Made by a program: the position numbers and the translations under genes. A stretch of 64,000 nt of DNA, taken from Protula sp. h YS-2021 (lineage: Eukaryota > Annelida > Polychaeta > Sabellida > Serpulidae). The DNA is taken from contig OX457027.1 of the NCBI GenBank assembly GCA_949752745.1, forward strand, positions 90,479,720 through 90,543,719, given 5' to 3'. A model generated the notes under the pieces. It searched no databases. It saw nothing but the letters and a program-made list of their open reading frames with translations, and was not told the origin of the DNA. Shown piece by piece: positions 1 through 9,789 of this stretch (its first letter is position 1; every line of letters starts with the position of its first letter).

Positions 1-386
1 AAACTAAATTTGTTAAAGTTGGTTTAGAACCCTGATTTTTCCCTACTTTAGCATGGTAAAATGTTCAAACTTATTTTATACATCATATGTTGTCAAAAAA
101 CAAAATTTCTTAAAGTTGGTCTAGAACCACCATTTTTCCACTACTATAACTTTAGAACATTCAAATAAGTAGCTTGGTAAAATGCTAACACCTATTTTAT
201 ACATCATATGTTATCAAAAACTAAATTTGTCAAAGTTTATCTAGAACCATCATTTCTGCACCACTATAACTTTAGAACATTTGAATAAGTAGCATGGTAA
301 AATGCTAAAACTTATTTTAAATATCATATGTTGTCAAAAACTACATTTGCTAAAGTTGGTCTAGAAGCATCATTTTCCAACTATTA
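1..386. repeat. Satellite-like tandem repeat, ~119-bp unit
   Basis: Four head-to-tail copies begin near 1, 100, 217 and 337. Landmarks repeated in each copy are TCATATGTTGTCAAAAA, AAAGTTGGTCTAGAA and TAGCATGGTAAAATG. The first copy lacks about 20 bp present in the others. The array probably continues to the left of the window. It has no coding content. Confidence 0.85.
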
Positions 387-647
387 TAACATAAAAACAT
401 AACATTGGACTTAACGTAGGGAAAATCCCATTCCTTCTCAAATTATTGATCGTTCCCATGCTCTGAACGAGTGCACTCTGAAATTTATCGATCGGTTTCC
501 CCACACTCTGAGACCTTTCATGTACTTATTCCTATGCTGTGTGTGTGGTTATTGTAATAGAACCATTGAAATATGACTAATTAAATATTATCACAATAAT
601 AATAGTGAAAATAGACATAGAAATATGGCTATTATGTTAAAAAAAGT
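387..647. other. Unassigned intergenic sequence
   Basis: AT-rich unique-looking sequence between the satellite and the G-rich block. I see no reading frame, RNA gene or repeat structure that I can support. Confidence 0.5.
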
Positions 648-735
648 CACAGAGTCACATAATCTCACAGATCACATAAAGTCACATAATGTCACAGTCG
701 CATGTTGTCACATAATGTCACAGAGTCACAAAAAC
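648..735. repeat. Short-period repeat rich in GTCACATAAT
   Basis: About eight imperfect 10-12 bp units built on GTCACA(T/G)A, for example GTCACATAATCTCACAG and GTCACATAATGTCACAG. The small open frame running through it is only a by-product of the repeat. Confidence 0.7.
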
Positions 736-837
736 CAAAAACCAAAAGTTTGTCCCGAGGTGGGATTTTTTCCAAGGAGAACAAAAAGGTCTGCTCTCGT
801 CTTTGAATGATGTCTGTGGCTGTTCAACTACACAGTG

Positions 838-932
838 TTACATGATAGGGGGGGGTCATAAAAACCAAAGTTGCTCAGAATCGTCTGAAACGGATAACTA
901 TGCTGAAATCGCAAAATTTTCTTACACCTAGG
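838..932 (+). repeat. One unit of a dispersed G-rich repeat
   Basis: A G-run is followed by an AAAAACCAAA block and then CAGAATCGTCTGAAACG, ...ACTATGCTGAAATC and another G-run. The same unit recurs at 11,735-11,890 and 12,400-12,495, and in reverse orientation at 30,995-31,245 and 51,537-51,785. It is probably a subterminal or satellite-type sequence associated with the Polinton-rich DNA here. Confidence 0.75.
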
Positions 933-1003
933 GGGGGGGGGGGTAGGGGGTAGAGGGGGGTAGGGGGGTAGGGGGTAGGGTAGGGGATAGGGGGGTGTGG
1001 TAG
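921..1003 (+). repeat. G-rich (TAGGGG)n-like tract, quadruplex-prone
   Basis: About 80 bases consist almost only of runs of 3-13 G separated by TA or A. Many runs of at least four G make intramolecular G-quadruplexes possible. It resembles but is not a regular telomere repeat, since spacing and run length vary. Confidence 0.8.
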
Positions 1004-1054
1004 AACTCTCGTTTCCCTACTACTACTACTACCATTTTTGAGTTGCAAATGCGC

Positions 1055-1062
1055 ATATAAAT
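1055..1062 (+). promoter_or_regulatory. Candidate TATA box upstream of acidic gene remnant
   Basis: ATATAAAT lies about 75 bp before the ATG at 1129. The text just upstream (GGTAGAACTCTCG, ~1012) resembles GGTAGAACTATCG in the right terminal repeat of the mini-Polinton (~33,425). That hints at a Polinton end-type promoter. The role is inferred from position only. Confidence 0.35.
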
Positions 1063-1128
1063 GGTAGCACCAAGCAACTCAGCATAAAGTTAGAAGCACA
1101 TCTGAAGCATTTTACTGAAGCTAAAGAA

Positions 1129-1143
1129 GTGGTCATGTCAAGC

Positions 1144-1177
<34 letters not shown>

Positions 1178-1810
1178 ATGATGATGATGACGAAGGGGAC
1201 AGTGAATACGAGCACTTCACGAGGGTCAAGTCTAAATTGGAATCTTGCAAGACCACACCTGTCAGCGGCGAAGATGTTGAAACGGAACTTTCAAGCAATG
1301 CTTCCTCTAGCCTATACTTGCATTTTATGGTGCTTATGCGAAGAAGGCTTTTTCATCAAAGACACGTACATATACCTGACTGAAGAAATGAGCATAATCA
1401 GGAAAACAGAGCGTAATCACGCGTCAGAGCCGCAGTTCTGCGAGGCCATGACCACACGTTTCGTCCAACTTTTTAGATGCCTTTATGAGGAACATTTTAA
1501 GACCTGGTGCCTGCCGACGCCAAAGCGTGTTGATGAGGATCACGATTTCAAATTTGCGAAGGCGATGCTACATGGTTTCAAATACCTTGAATAGGGCATT
1601 AAGCCACATGATTTGATGGCCCGCCTCTATGAAAAAATGCTCTTTCGCCATGCCAATGCTCTTTGCATGGCTAATGAGCAGTCGCAAACGAGGAGACTTT
1701 TCGGTAATCGTCATGAAGCAATGTCTAACAGACGGTCTGCCAATAGCCTTTCTTGATGCTTTCAACGAGCTGGCCCCACGATTTTACAACAATCTCGTGA
1801 AAACATACAT
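1129..1810 (+). pseudogene. Broken acidic-protein gene, unidentified
   Basis: The first segment (1129-1383) starts with Met-Val-Met-Ser-Ser and then a run of Asp (GAT repeats) broken by one Tyr. It continues as a charged region. The most protein-like continuation lies in another frame from about 1320 to 1594 and then past a stop to about 1770, so at least one frameshift and one stop are implied. The later part has a Glu/Arg/Phe mix typical of a folded helical protein. I do not recognise the family. Its position just inside the Polinton suggests an element gene, by context only. The poly-Asp tract comes from a GAT microsatellite and may be secondary expansion. Confidence 0.4.
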
Positions 1811-1820
1811 GTGATATAAG

Positions 1821-2628
1821 GGGTCTAGGCGGTCTCCCCCCCGGCGAACTCCCCCCTGCCAACTCCCCCCTGGCGATCTCCCCCCGTAGGCTGACTCCCC
1901 CCCGTCCTTCTCCCCCTCTAATGGCAGACTTTTTTAGTTAGTAAAACTTAAATCAGCAAACCTTGTACATTTCATTCCTTATTTAATTTTCAACCTCACC
2001 TTTCATCTACTTTTACATAATTATCACTAGGAAATTAATCTGCTTTAAAATCCAATTACGAAATTACAATCAAACACTTACTGTAAACTGATCTTTCAAA
2101 TGCGATCACGAAATTTAATTTACAGATCACCAGCTTTACTGTGTCACCACCATAGTCGTAATGAATTCCATCTTGATGTGGTAATTTGGCCACTTTTTGG
2201 TGAGCTTTTATACAGCCATTTACGTTCTCCGGACCCAAATCTGATATCCATAAATAAACCAAACCACTACGGAAAACATCATTATCAGTAGCCTACTCTG
2301 GCGGTGAAGGCTATTAAACAATTGCAATTCTTGTGCATGCAATGATCATAACACTAGATCCGACGTTTCATTGATTCAATATATCAATCACTTAACTGAA
2401 CAGATTAAAGAAACATCAATAACCCTTTGGTCTTCATACATCAATAAGGAAAGCAAGTTTGAGGGGGAGAAGAAAAAAAGATTGAAATGTACAAGTGTTG
2501 CTGATGTAAGTTTTAAAAAATCTAGGGGGGGGGGGAGAAGGACAGGGGGGAGACCGCCTAGGGGGGGGAGACCGCCAGGAGGGAAACCGCCGGGGGGGAA
2601 AGCGCCAGGGGGGAGACCGCCTGTTTCC
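1821..2628. mobile_element. 808-bp hAT-type MITE with 8-bp target duplication
   Basis: Perfect 8-bp direct repeats GATATAAG flank the element at 1813-1820 and 2629-2636. Inside are inverted ends of about 100 bp. The left end reads AGGCGGTCTCCCCCC and the right end is its reverse complement. Each end contains 4-6 tandem variants of a ~16-bp GGCGGTCTCCCCCCT-like motif. An 8-bp target duplication is the hallmark of hAT transposons. No transposase frame is present, so it is non-autonomous. It interrupts the Polinton remnant, and the empty site would read across TGTGATATAAGACATC. Confidence 0.8.
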
Positions 2629-2647
2629 GATATAAGACATCATACCG

Positions 2648-2655
2648 TATAAAAG
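2648..2655 (+). promoter_or_regulatory. TATA box (TATAAAAG)
   Basis: A strong TATA match sits about 95 bp before the next open frame and 12 bp after the MITE target duplication, so the MITE has landed in a promoter. A similar TATAAAAGGAG string occurs in the right terminal repeat of the mini-Polinton (~33,403). Confidence 0.45.
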
Positions 2656-2743
2656 GAGCGGGTGAAGAGGACCAAGTCAGCATTCATGTGTAGTCATGGA
2701 GAAGACATGTAGCTTTAAAATTAGTGTTAACTGAAACATTACT

Positions 2744-3130
2744 GTGGAGCATGGAGAATTTGAGCCATTTCTTCGTATCAAACGTGGAGAGCCATCCTTG
2801 CTCAAGATTGTGTGCCAGAACTTGAGAAATTTACGCAACATTGGCTTCAAACTGTATTTAACGCAAGCGAAATGGCTTAAAGTCATTTCATACCAAAGCA
2901 TACGCTATGTGAGTTTTGTGCTGTTTGAAGGGACAGTATACAAGCATTACATCAACATGAATGGCGGTGAATGGGAGACAATGCTTTAGGAGATGGATAA
3001 CATCAACTCAGTCTTATTCACCAAACCTGAGCCAGTCCCATGTACATATCATGGCGTGAAAACTGTCATCAATGCTGCAAAAGGACAATCGGATGAAGGT
3101 ATCAAAACTATCCAGAAAAAGACTGGCTGA
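2744..3130 (+). pseudogene. Broken small Polinton-associated gene, possibly PC4-like
   Basis: The frame opens at 2744 and is stopped by TAG at 2987-2989. The same frame continues with coherent protein-like sequence to about 3130. The middle carries a strand-like segment, then NMNGGEWETM and an acidic stretch followed by Asn-Ile-Asn. That gives a weak resemblance to the W-containing last helix of the PC4/ssDNA-binding coactivator fold. I base this on pattern only and it could be wrong. It lies upstream of the integrase remnant on the same strand, as expected for an element gene. Confidence 0.3.
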
Positions 3131-3320
3131 AGTTCAATTGGAGAATATGTACGTGCAAAATCAGCTTGGACTTACCTGTGAATATATCGGTGCTTGCGGA
3201 TATGCCAGTGATTATGATTGTCACTGCCACAAGCACAATTACAAGATGTGTGAACCAGAAAACTTCTGCAACAAATGTGGCTCGCTAACAGTATCTGGAG
3301 AGCAAGCTCAGACATTTTGA
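3072..3320 (+). pseudogene. Cys/His-rich fragment, unidentified
   Basis: An 82-codon frame, basic at first and then rich in Cys and His (CHCHKHNYKMC, later CNKC), suggesting a metal-binding knuckle. It overlaps the tail of the previous fragment in another frame and is probably one decayed gene with the downstream 3373-3615 segment. No family is recognised. Confidence 0.3.
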
Positions 3321-3372
3321 AACCATTTATTTGCCAGCCGTCATTTAACCAATAAAGAGATGTGAAGCAAGG

Positions 3373-3615
3373 ATGGATGTAGAAACGTGTTTCAAGGAGA
3401 AGTACGCGGACTACATGATAAGGGAACTGACACGTTGTGGTTCTATTGAAGAACAACTGCAACATTTTAACATCTGTTGGGAACTTGCTCATTCAACACT
3501 GAACTTGCCAAACTTACGTGACGATTTCATCAAAGAGTATGTGCTTTCAGACATCGACAGAGCTGAGGAGTTTGATGTGGAAGCAGCATTTCACTTTGCT
3601 CGGTTTGATGCATGA
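3373..3615 (+). pseudogene. Helical acidic fragment, probably 3' part of the preceding gene
   Basis: An 80-codon frame rich in Glu/Asp/Phe, ending with ...AAFHFARFDA then TGA. Composition is typical of an alpha-helical protein. Its position directly before the integrase remnant, in the same orientation, suggests a Polinton accessory gene. The function is unknown. Confidence 0.35.
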
Positions 3616-3757
3616 CCGTTTGATTAAGTGGTTAATATATATTGCAGTATAATAGCAGACATTGCATTGAGACAATATATTGTGCAAAAAGCATATTGCT
3701 AAGAAATGTTATCAGCTGTAAAAAAATTTGCATGTTTAGTATGTCCTGCTTGTCAAA

Positions 3758-3970
3758 ATGAAGAGTGTAAGGAACATACTTGTCATTTCACATGTATCTA
3801 TACATATATATTGGAATGAAGCTAAATATTATATTCATTTTGATAAAGTGTTGAATAAACGTTGTGAGAAATATGATTTAAATGCTGTAACATTTAATGA
3901 ATTAAGTAGTTCGTTAGTGTACATTGAAGATCAAATTGGCCAACATCTTTGCATTTCTCACATGAAATAA
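3758..3970 (+). pseudogene. Unidentified frame upstream of integrase tail
   Basis: A 70-codon AT-rich frame ends immediately before the integrase C-terminal segment. It lacks the DDE-core motifs I would expect from a retroviral-type integrase catalytic domain. It may be a decayed integrase linker or unrelated. Confidence 0.25.
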
Positions 3971-4257
3971 ATGTTTCAACGGGATTATCATATAAAGTGG
4001 ACGCAAGAAGTCTTCATTGTAACACGTCGTTGTAAGAAGCAAGGAATACACTTGTATCGTGTGAAAGACTTTTTGGACGAAAATATTGATGGACATTTCT
4101 ATGAGGAAGAACTGCAGAAAGTGACAAAAGATATTGAATCCATCTACAGAATTGAAAATGTCTTGAAAAAACGAAAAAGACACGCTGTTAAAAGAATTAT
4201 TTAGGAAGGTCAAAGAAGTTTAACAGTTGGGTGACAGAGACAGACATTCAAAAATGA
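3971..4257 (+). pseudogene. Polinton integrase C-terminal domain with chromodomain (fragment)
   Basis: The segment begins with a beta-barrel signature, a KWTQEVF core followed by an LYRVKD and then FYEEELQKV pattern. This matches the region after the catalytic core in Polinton c-type integrases. It is followed by a chromodomain start (YRIENVLKKRKRH...). TAG at 4202-4204 breaks the frame. The chromodomain end (FNSWVTETDIQK then TGA at 4255-4257) continues in a shifted frame. The catalytic domain with its DDE residues is missing. Integrases of this class insert the element DNA. This copy cannot be active. Confidence 0.7.
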
Positions 4258-4277
4258 AGCATCCATTTACATGTTAG

Positions 4278-4445
4278 GTCTCTGGACCTACAGGCAATGA
4301 TAAAGCTCCTCTGGGCAAGGAAATTCTAGAAGATAAGTTAATTAACCCCTCTCCAAAAACCATTTTATGGCTCTATGCAGCAGATCAGCCTTCAGAAGTC
4401 AACGACGAAATTTTAAGTTTCACACGGCGTTGCGTAGAACGCGTC
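4278..4445 (+). pseudogene. Polinton packaging ATPase fragment (FtsK/A32-like)
   Basis: About 55 codons follow the integrase tail by 20 bp. They start with a decayed Walker A loop: SGPTGNDKA where a functional enzyme has GxTGSGKT. A second segment of the ILWLYAADQPS type follows, resembling the conserved strand-plus-W region just after the P-loop in Polinton ATPases. Only the N-terminal portion remains. The frame then runs into unrelated sequence until 4643. The order integrase then ATPase agrees with known Polintons. The loss of the P-loop Ser-Gly-Lys-Thr shows it is dead. Confidence 0.6.
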
Positions 4446-4945
4446 AAGATTGTGCATATGGCAATATTTTTGTGGTTAGAACTTTTCATTTTGTCGGGTT
4501 TCGAGACGAGGGAAATTTTTGTGCTACCTAGCACAAACTTTTCATATAGTTTTCAAGTATTTAAAAACTCCGTAGATTGGAACCAGCAGTGCCAGCAACT
4601 ATATAAGGAACACGCTTGCTGCGCCATCAGCAGTCGATTTTAAGAAAGCATAGAGGCCACACATCAGGTGTGAGTCCAAGTGGCGCACAGGGGGTTCTTA
4701 CATGTGGTGCTGGTGCACGGAGAGTTGTTATTTCGGATAAAGTGTTAAGTAAGGAGAATAATAACAGATATTCATGAGAGAGATTATTTTGCTTTCACAG
4801 CAGTTTACTTGGATACAAATGGAAATAAAAAAACGGAATTTCAGAAATTATAAGATATTGCAATCAGTCTGGTGTGCGTTCGTCGCCATGCCTCTTTGTG
4901 AAGTCAAAGACGCACAACGCTGGGACCCGAAGATACACACAACTA
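4446..4945. other. Unassigned stretch inside the Polinton remnant
   Basis: The ATPase frame stays open to 4643 but no longer resembles the family. The rest has a CAGAGGCCACACATCAGG-like GC-richer patch and no recognisable protein. Presumably this is decayed element sequence up to the RT insertion. Confidence 0.4.
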
Positions 4946-5346
4946 ACAAGGTAGTTGTGGGTTGATAATGTTTAGGCGCTTTTCTGTATATGTTCTAGAT
5001 TATTTGTCTGTTCTTTTGTAATACTTGTTCCCCATGAAGGTACTGCGTATTCCACCTGGGATCTTACAACGGCTTTGTAGAAGTTGAGTAAGTTGTCTTT
5101 GTCTGCCCCTGATCTTTTCAGGTGCGTTAAGATGAACAATTTGCTTCGCGCTTTATTCGTTATGGATTCTATATAACTATCCCATTTGAGGTCGTCTTGG
5201 ATCGTGAGACCAACTAGCTTCGTTGAATTGACTATTCCAATGGTTGAGTTTGCGATTTGTAGAGGTTCTGTCATCTTGTCTTGGTGGTGTTTCCCAAAGG
5301 TTATAATCATTTCTTTGGTCTTTGAGGGATTAATTCTCATATCATT
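4946..5346 (-). mobile_element. Non-LTR retrotransposon RT C-terminal fragment (Jockey/CR1-like)
   Basis: The minus strand encodes about 122 residues covering the region after the RT catalytic motif. It contains NPSKTKEMIITFG, then a GLTIQDDLKW segment and AVVRSQVEYAVPSWG. These are typical of the RT thumb/connection in Jockey/CR1-type elements. It is the same family as the RT at 35,085-36,980, sharing the KTKEMIITFGKH block. It is truncated at both ends and lies between the ATPase and penton-like remnants, so it inserted into the Polinton. No catalytic motif is present. Confidence 0.8.
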
Positions 5347-5450
5347 AGGGCAAAATTACGATGTGTAAGTGGATGTTGTGATGGACAGATTGTTCAAGTA
5401 CACATTATATCCAACGAACCTCTTAGACGTCAATATAATATTTAGCTATC

Positions 5451-5958
5451 ATTGAGTCGACAAGTTTCTACATCACCTTACCCAGCAATGCTAGTTTCAA
5501 TTAATATCCCAACAACAAGGCTTCAACCTTTCAAATTTGTATGCCTCGAGCTATATATCTGAAAGGAAACTATGAAGTAGCCCTGGCTGAAATTCAATAC
5601 CCACATACATGGTCTACGATGAGATCCAACGTAGACTATTATGTGAAATACATAACGAATTATGCATCGTGTAGTTTATCTTAATCAAGGTGAGGCGCCA
5701 CACATGCTTGATATTAAACATTGATTTTATACACTCTATGTGTACTGCAGTATTTGTGAACCACAAGTTGTAGGAGATTATTATGTGCCTTTGCTACGAT
5801 CTGTCGGAATACAAGAACATGATGGAGACATTATCATGAAAACTTATGGAGAACTTCATTATGTCCCTGTGAATACCACTAAAATCAATATTAACGATGA
5901 CACGGGTGAAAACATATCATTTAAGTCTGGGAAAGTGATCCGTAAACTTCATTTATGA
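5451..5958 (+). pseudogene. Polinton penton/minor-capsid-like protein (broken)
   Basis: The N-terminal signature FYITLPSNASFN and, after a TAA at 5502-5504, EVALAEIQYPHTW are characteristic of the protein encoded just upstream of the pVI-like and capsid genes in Polintons. The C-terminal part is in another frame at 5740-5958, with EPQVVGDYYVPLLR, an HYVPVNT segment and a final DDTGENISFKSGK. The expected start codon appears as ATT at 5451. At least one stop and one frameshift break it, and the middle is shortened. Assignment to minor capsid/penton rests on gene order and remembered family patterns. Confidence 0.65.
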
Positions 5959-6317
5959 CCAAAAGCATTATGAGGCCATATATACATAATCCAGACACTT
6001 GCCGTAATCATTTCCGACGTCAAGTTGGTGGAGATTTAACAGGATTCAAAGAAGTACGAATGCAATATGGAGATGGTATTGGTTTAGTACTGGGTTCATT
6101 GGCTCCCAAAACTATTCCACTGCTTAAGGCAGGGGCTAAAATCGTTGCACCACATCTTAAAAAGGCTGCAATAGATGTTGCAAAAGATGCTACGGGCCTA
6201 GTAGCTCAAGACGTTTTTGGTTCTATTGATAAACAAAGCACACCAACGAAATTTGTTAGAAGGCGAAAGAAAGTAAAAAGAGCAACATCAAAAGATATAT
6301 TTCGGAAAAAGGAAAAA
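5955..6317 (+). pseudogene. Polinton pVI-like small virion protein
   Basis: The frame opens 4 bases inside the previous gene's end. It contains a VGGDLTG site of the Gly-Gly type cleaved by adenain-like proteases (residue ~24). An amphipathic, Ala/Lys-rich helix region with alternating Pro follows (residues 50-95), then a basic tail with RRRKKVKR and a KDIF end. This layout is typical of the membrane-active protein preceding the capsid gene in Polintons. It reads without a stop into the capsid frame, so it is now fused to it. The original stop has probably been lost. Confidence 0.55.
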
Positions 6318-7548
6318 ATGTCAATCATCCATGATCATTTTTGTGAATGTAGTCTTTCTCCATTAGAATGGTTTCACATTCCCCCAACGCAAGCCGCTGT
6401 AGAAAAAAGTTATAATGTAGACTATGAACCACTCACTGCCATTAGAGAGGGTACCCCAATAGAACTTTATATTCCTGCGAGTACACAAGAATATTTAGAT
6501 TTAAAGAACAGTAGACTTCATCTTGTATGTCGCATTGTATAGCGTGATGGAACAATTTGCGGTGTAGATGATGGCGTAACATCCATTAATGATTTGTTTA
6601 ATGGTTTATGGTCCAATATTGAATTATTTCTGAATGATCGATTGATATCACACAGTAACAATACCCATGGTTAAACCAGCATCATTTCTCATCTCATTCA
6701 TGACTAGGAAGAAAGTATCAATTCTGAGCGCTCTATGCGTCTCATCTATAAAGATACTGCTGGATCAATGAATGCTCATGAGGAGAAAAGACCTAATCAT
6801 GAAAAGTATGTATCAGGTTTTCATGTAAATGTTGAGGGTGGTGATATAGGTGAAGCATGAAATAATGGTTTACATTATTGTTATTTGCATACGCGTCTCA
6901 GAGTTTATGCTTACAGGTACTTTAAGGGTAGATTTGTTTGAGCAGGATAGCTATCTTCCCAATGGCATCAGTATGAAATTGCGTTTACGTAGACAAAAAG
7001 ATGAATATGTATTAATGTCTGCAAATAATACCTTTTAATCTTTTGTGAAAGATAACATTTTTTTGCGTCAGTTACCAAAACGCACCGTCATTGCAATGGT
7101 TCATAATGAATCCTTTGCCGGAAAAGTGTTGAGAAATCTATACAATTTCGAACATTTTAGTCTTAACTACATGCAACTTTACGCAGATGGTGAACCAATC
7201 CTATCCAAACGTCTCAAGCTTAACATTAATGAGGGGAAATATCTTGACGCTTTTGAAACTCTTTACAAATCTTTTGATAGATTGAATGGTGAGGAAAGTT
7301 TCATCATAAAACGGAAAGATAGGCCTAGAGGTTATTCATTATTCGCATTTGACTTAACACCTGATTATGATGGTGATGACCACTATCAACTTATCAAACA
7401 TGGGAATTTGCGACTACAGATGAATTTTGCCGGTGTCTTGCAAAATACAGTCAATGTCATAGTCTATGCTGAATATGACAACATCATTGAAATAAGTGCA
7501 AATCGCAGCATTCAATTCGACTACCAGTCATGGATACGAAACAGATAA
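6318..7548 (+). pseudogene. Polinton major capsid protein (double jelly-roll), broken
   Basis: The likely start is ATG at 6318. The first block has LEWFHIPPTQAAVE, then a VDYEPLTAIREGTPIE pattern that opens the first jelly roll. A TAG at 6540-6542 interrupts, and coherent sequence continues (GVDDGVTSINDLFN, then IELFLNDRLIS), followed by further stops near 6672 and 6705. The 6850-7038 and 7045-7548 segments supply the second jelly roll, with FAFDLTPDYDGDDHY and NTVNVIVYAEYDN near the end. The family is known in animal genomes as F54H12.2-like proteins. It forms the capsid shell in relatives. Several stops make this copy non-functional. Confidence 0.8.
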
Positions 7549-7967
7549 ATGCCATACTATCCCATGATAGAATGACAAAAGACTTGTTTTAAGGTGTGTT
7601 TTCCATGGACACCTTACCATTTTTACAACGTGGTCCCTATGTCATCAATACAGATTATCATGATGAACCAGGACAACATTGGGTGGCAGTGTATTTTGAC
7701 AAAGACTCTGCAGAATATTTTGATTCTTATGGACTTTTACCTACAGGCAGTCGTTTGAATAAGTTTTTAAAGTTTAATTTCATTTATAATTTTGTTCCAT
7801 TACAAACACCGATACCATCTACATGTGGATTTTATTGTGTGTATTATATTATTCAAAGAGCTCTCGGACGTAGTCCTTTTGAATTCATTAATGTATTGAG
7901 AAGAAGTGATTATGATTTTGTGCTCAAGAATTTTGTATACAGACATTATAAACCATTATTTTATTGA
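7530..7967 (+). pseudogene. Polinton adenain-like cysteine protease, one in-frame stop
   Basis: ATG at 7530 overlaps the capsid 3' end by 19 bp, as is usual for compact element genes. The N-terminus has the family pattern (QINAIL, then MTKDLF). TAA at 7590-7592 follows, after which the frame is intact to TGA. The catalytic landmarks are present: His in GQHWVAVYFD, Asp in EYFDSYG and Cys in STCGFYC. Enzymes of this family (C5/Ulp1-like) mature virion proteins at Gly-Gly sites such as the one in the pVI-like protein. Apart from the single stop this is the best preserved gene of the element. Confidence 0.8.
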
Positions 7968-8276
7968 TGTTGATTGTATGTAAACCATTATTTAATTTTT
8001 TACTGTTGCATTAGTTAAGCTGTTTTGGTAATTGTCAATCTCATTTATTATAAATATTATAAATAAAACAAGACAGTTTTATACAACTTTCTTTTTATTG
8101 TGTTGCAAAAAATTTCTTTTTTACAAAAAAAAAACAATTATTTCAGGAGTTTTTATCAATGCACCTCTATGTTCTAGCTATATATCCGGACTAGCCCTCA
8201 CTTTGCGTGCGATTGAAAACACATCTCTCACTTTTACCTTAAAGGTATATCTGCAGCCCTTAATTTTATTTCGACT
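7968..8276. other. AT-rich spacer between the two capsid/protease copies
   Basis: This stretch is T/A-rich with a run of ten A. The small open frame at 8032-8286 is compositional. It separates the first protease from a second, partial capsid-protease unit. Confidence 0.5.
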
Positions 8277-8449
8277 TAACACCTGATTATGATGGTGATG
8301 ACCATTTCGCCCTTATCAAGTATAAAAACCTGCGGCTAGAATTAAGCCGGTGCCTTGCAAAATACAATCAATGTCATAGTCTATGTTGAATTTGACAGCA
8401 TGATTGAAGTTAGTGCAAATCACAGTACTCAGTTTGATTATCAATCATG
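8277..8449 (+). pseudogene. Second copy of capsid C-terminal tail
   Basis: The DNA matches 7355-7532 with about 20% difference, for example ACACCTGATTATGATGG in both. It contains frameshifts and premature stops. Only the last ~55 codons of the capsid gene are represented, directly followed by a protease start. Confidence 0.7.
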
Positions 8450-8867
8450 AATACAAAGCAGATAGATGCCATATTGAGGCATGATGTTATGACAAAAGAT
8501 TGATTCCTGGGAGTGTTCCTTATGGACCAGATGCCATCATTACAGACATCAACAGAGACAATCATGGCAAACCTGATGAACATTACGTTGCCGTGTACTT
8601 TGACAAAAAGTGGAATATTTTGACTCTTTTCGACTTGCTCCTATAAATAATCGTTTAGAAAGGTTTTTAAATAATGAGTATGTATATAATTCCATACCAA
8701 TGCAGCAGCTCATTTCCAATACTTGTGGTTTTTATTGCGCGTATTATATATTTCATAGATCTCGAGATCATTGTATGTTTGACACTATAGATATATTAAA
8801 AAGAAGTAATGGAGATTTTGTAGTAAAAGACTTTGTCTATAGACATTATAAGTCCTTGTTCTATTAA
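8447..8867 (+). pseudogene. Second adenain-like protease copy, frameshifted
   Basis: ATG at 8447 begins the same N-terminal pattern (MNTKQIDAIL). It is broken by TGA near 8504 and by frameshifts around the His box, whose HYVAVY-type segment is in another frame. The C-terminal half is intact at 8610-8867 with VEYFDSF, then SNTCGFYCAYYI (catalytic Cys) and a YRHYKSLFY end. It differs from the upstream copy at many residues. The two may therefore come from two related elements joined by recombination rather than from a recent duplication. Confidence 0.75.
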
Positions 8868-9785
8868 ATTTGTTTATTTTTTTAATTTATAGTTAAGTTT
8901 TTATCGATCTATGTAAATGTATATTTTGTAAATTGTTACTGCTACACTGCTGTACTAGGGTCATCTGATTCTAATGAGTCGCTGGAGGCCACTTAGGCCA
9001 CTGGCGTGTTAATTCACTTGTAAATCTTTTCTTTTAAATTGAGGGTCCCTGGAGATGTTTTAATTCACCCCTAAACCCCTTTTATCATTCTTAAGGAGAG
9101 TCCCTGGCGAGGTGTAAACTCACCCGTAAACCATATATCATATATCATTTATTACATGTATTGTAGTCAAGTACTGTTTGAGAAAAAACTAAAAGGATGA
9201 AAAGCATCTTGTGCCTGTTTTTTATTTAACATAACAAACCACAAATATTCACGAATGATTCAACAGCAATTTAACAAATCACAAATATTTGAAATTATTG
9301 AGAATAACAAGGAAAAAATTACAATTAATTACTGAGGACAAAAATATTTCAAATATATATTATACTAATAGATGTAACATATTAGCCCTCTCACAACACT
9401 TAAATTAATATAAGTATGAAATATTAGTGGAAGCTGAGTGCAGCTCAACTCCGCATTTAAACGGATAAAAGCTAACTTTTCAACTTAAGTTTCTGAAACA
9501 CGTCTAAACACTATGAAGTCGAGAGATGAACTTTTTATTCTATCAAATTCTATTCTGTCAAAAATATGTGTGCGCAAAAACGTGGCAAACGTCATCGTGG
9601 CGCGTATACACCTACGCGACAGAATGACGTTAGCACGAAGATGCATCAGTTCATTACGATAGTTCGCAGATCATATGACGAGTCACATGATCTCCGAACC
9701 AAACCAGAACACTGTACGAGGTACAGCGATGAAACAGGTTAAAAGTTTGCAATAAATGCGAAATTTTCACATAAGTATCACAAAT
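8868..9785. other. Convergent intergenic region of the Polinton, shared with the mini-Polinton
   Basis: There is no gene here. It lies between the plus-strand protease and minus-strand genes. Blocks match 32,825-33,140: a GAGTCGC...GGCC...GGCGTGTTAATTCAC block, TATATCATATATCAT, GTAGTCAAGTACTGT, GAGAATAACAAGG...ATATTTCAAAT, and the ATGTTATCACCC end (~9785). CTGGCGAGG/CTGGAGA repeats around 9045-9110 are short internal duplications. The order of shared blocks is conserved, indicating common descent of the two elements. Confidence 0.65.
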
Positions 9786-9789
9786 GTTA

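Noticed and set aside
921..1003. True telomere repeat or chromosome end
   Set aside because: G-run lengths are irregular, the array is short and coding remnants lie on the right side; it is a G-rich tract.
5186..5368. Plus-strand frame across the RT fragment
   Set aside because: It is the complement of the minus-strand RT coding region.
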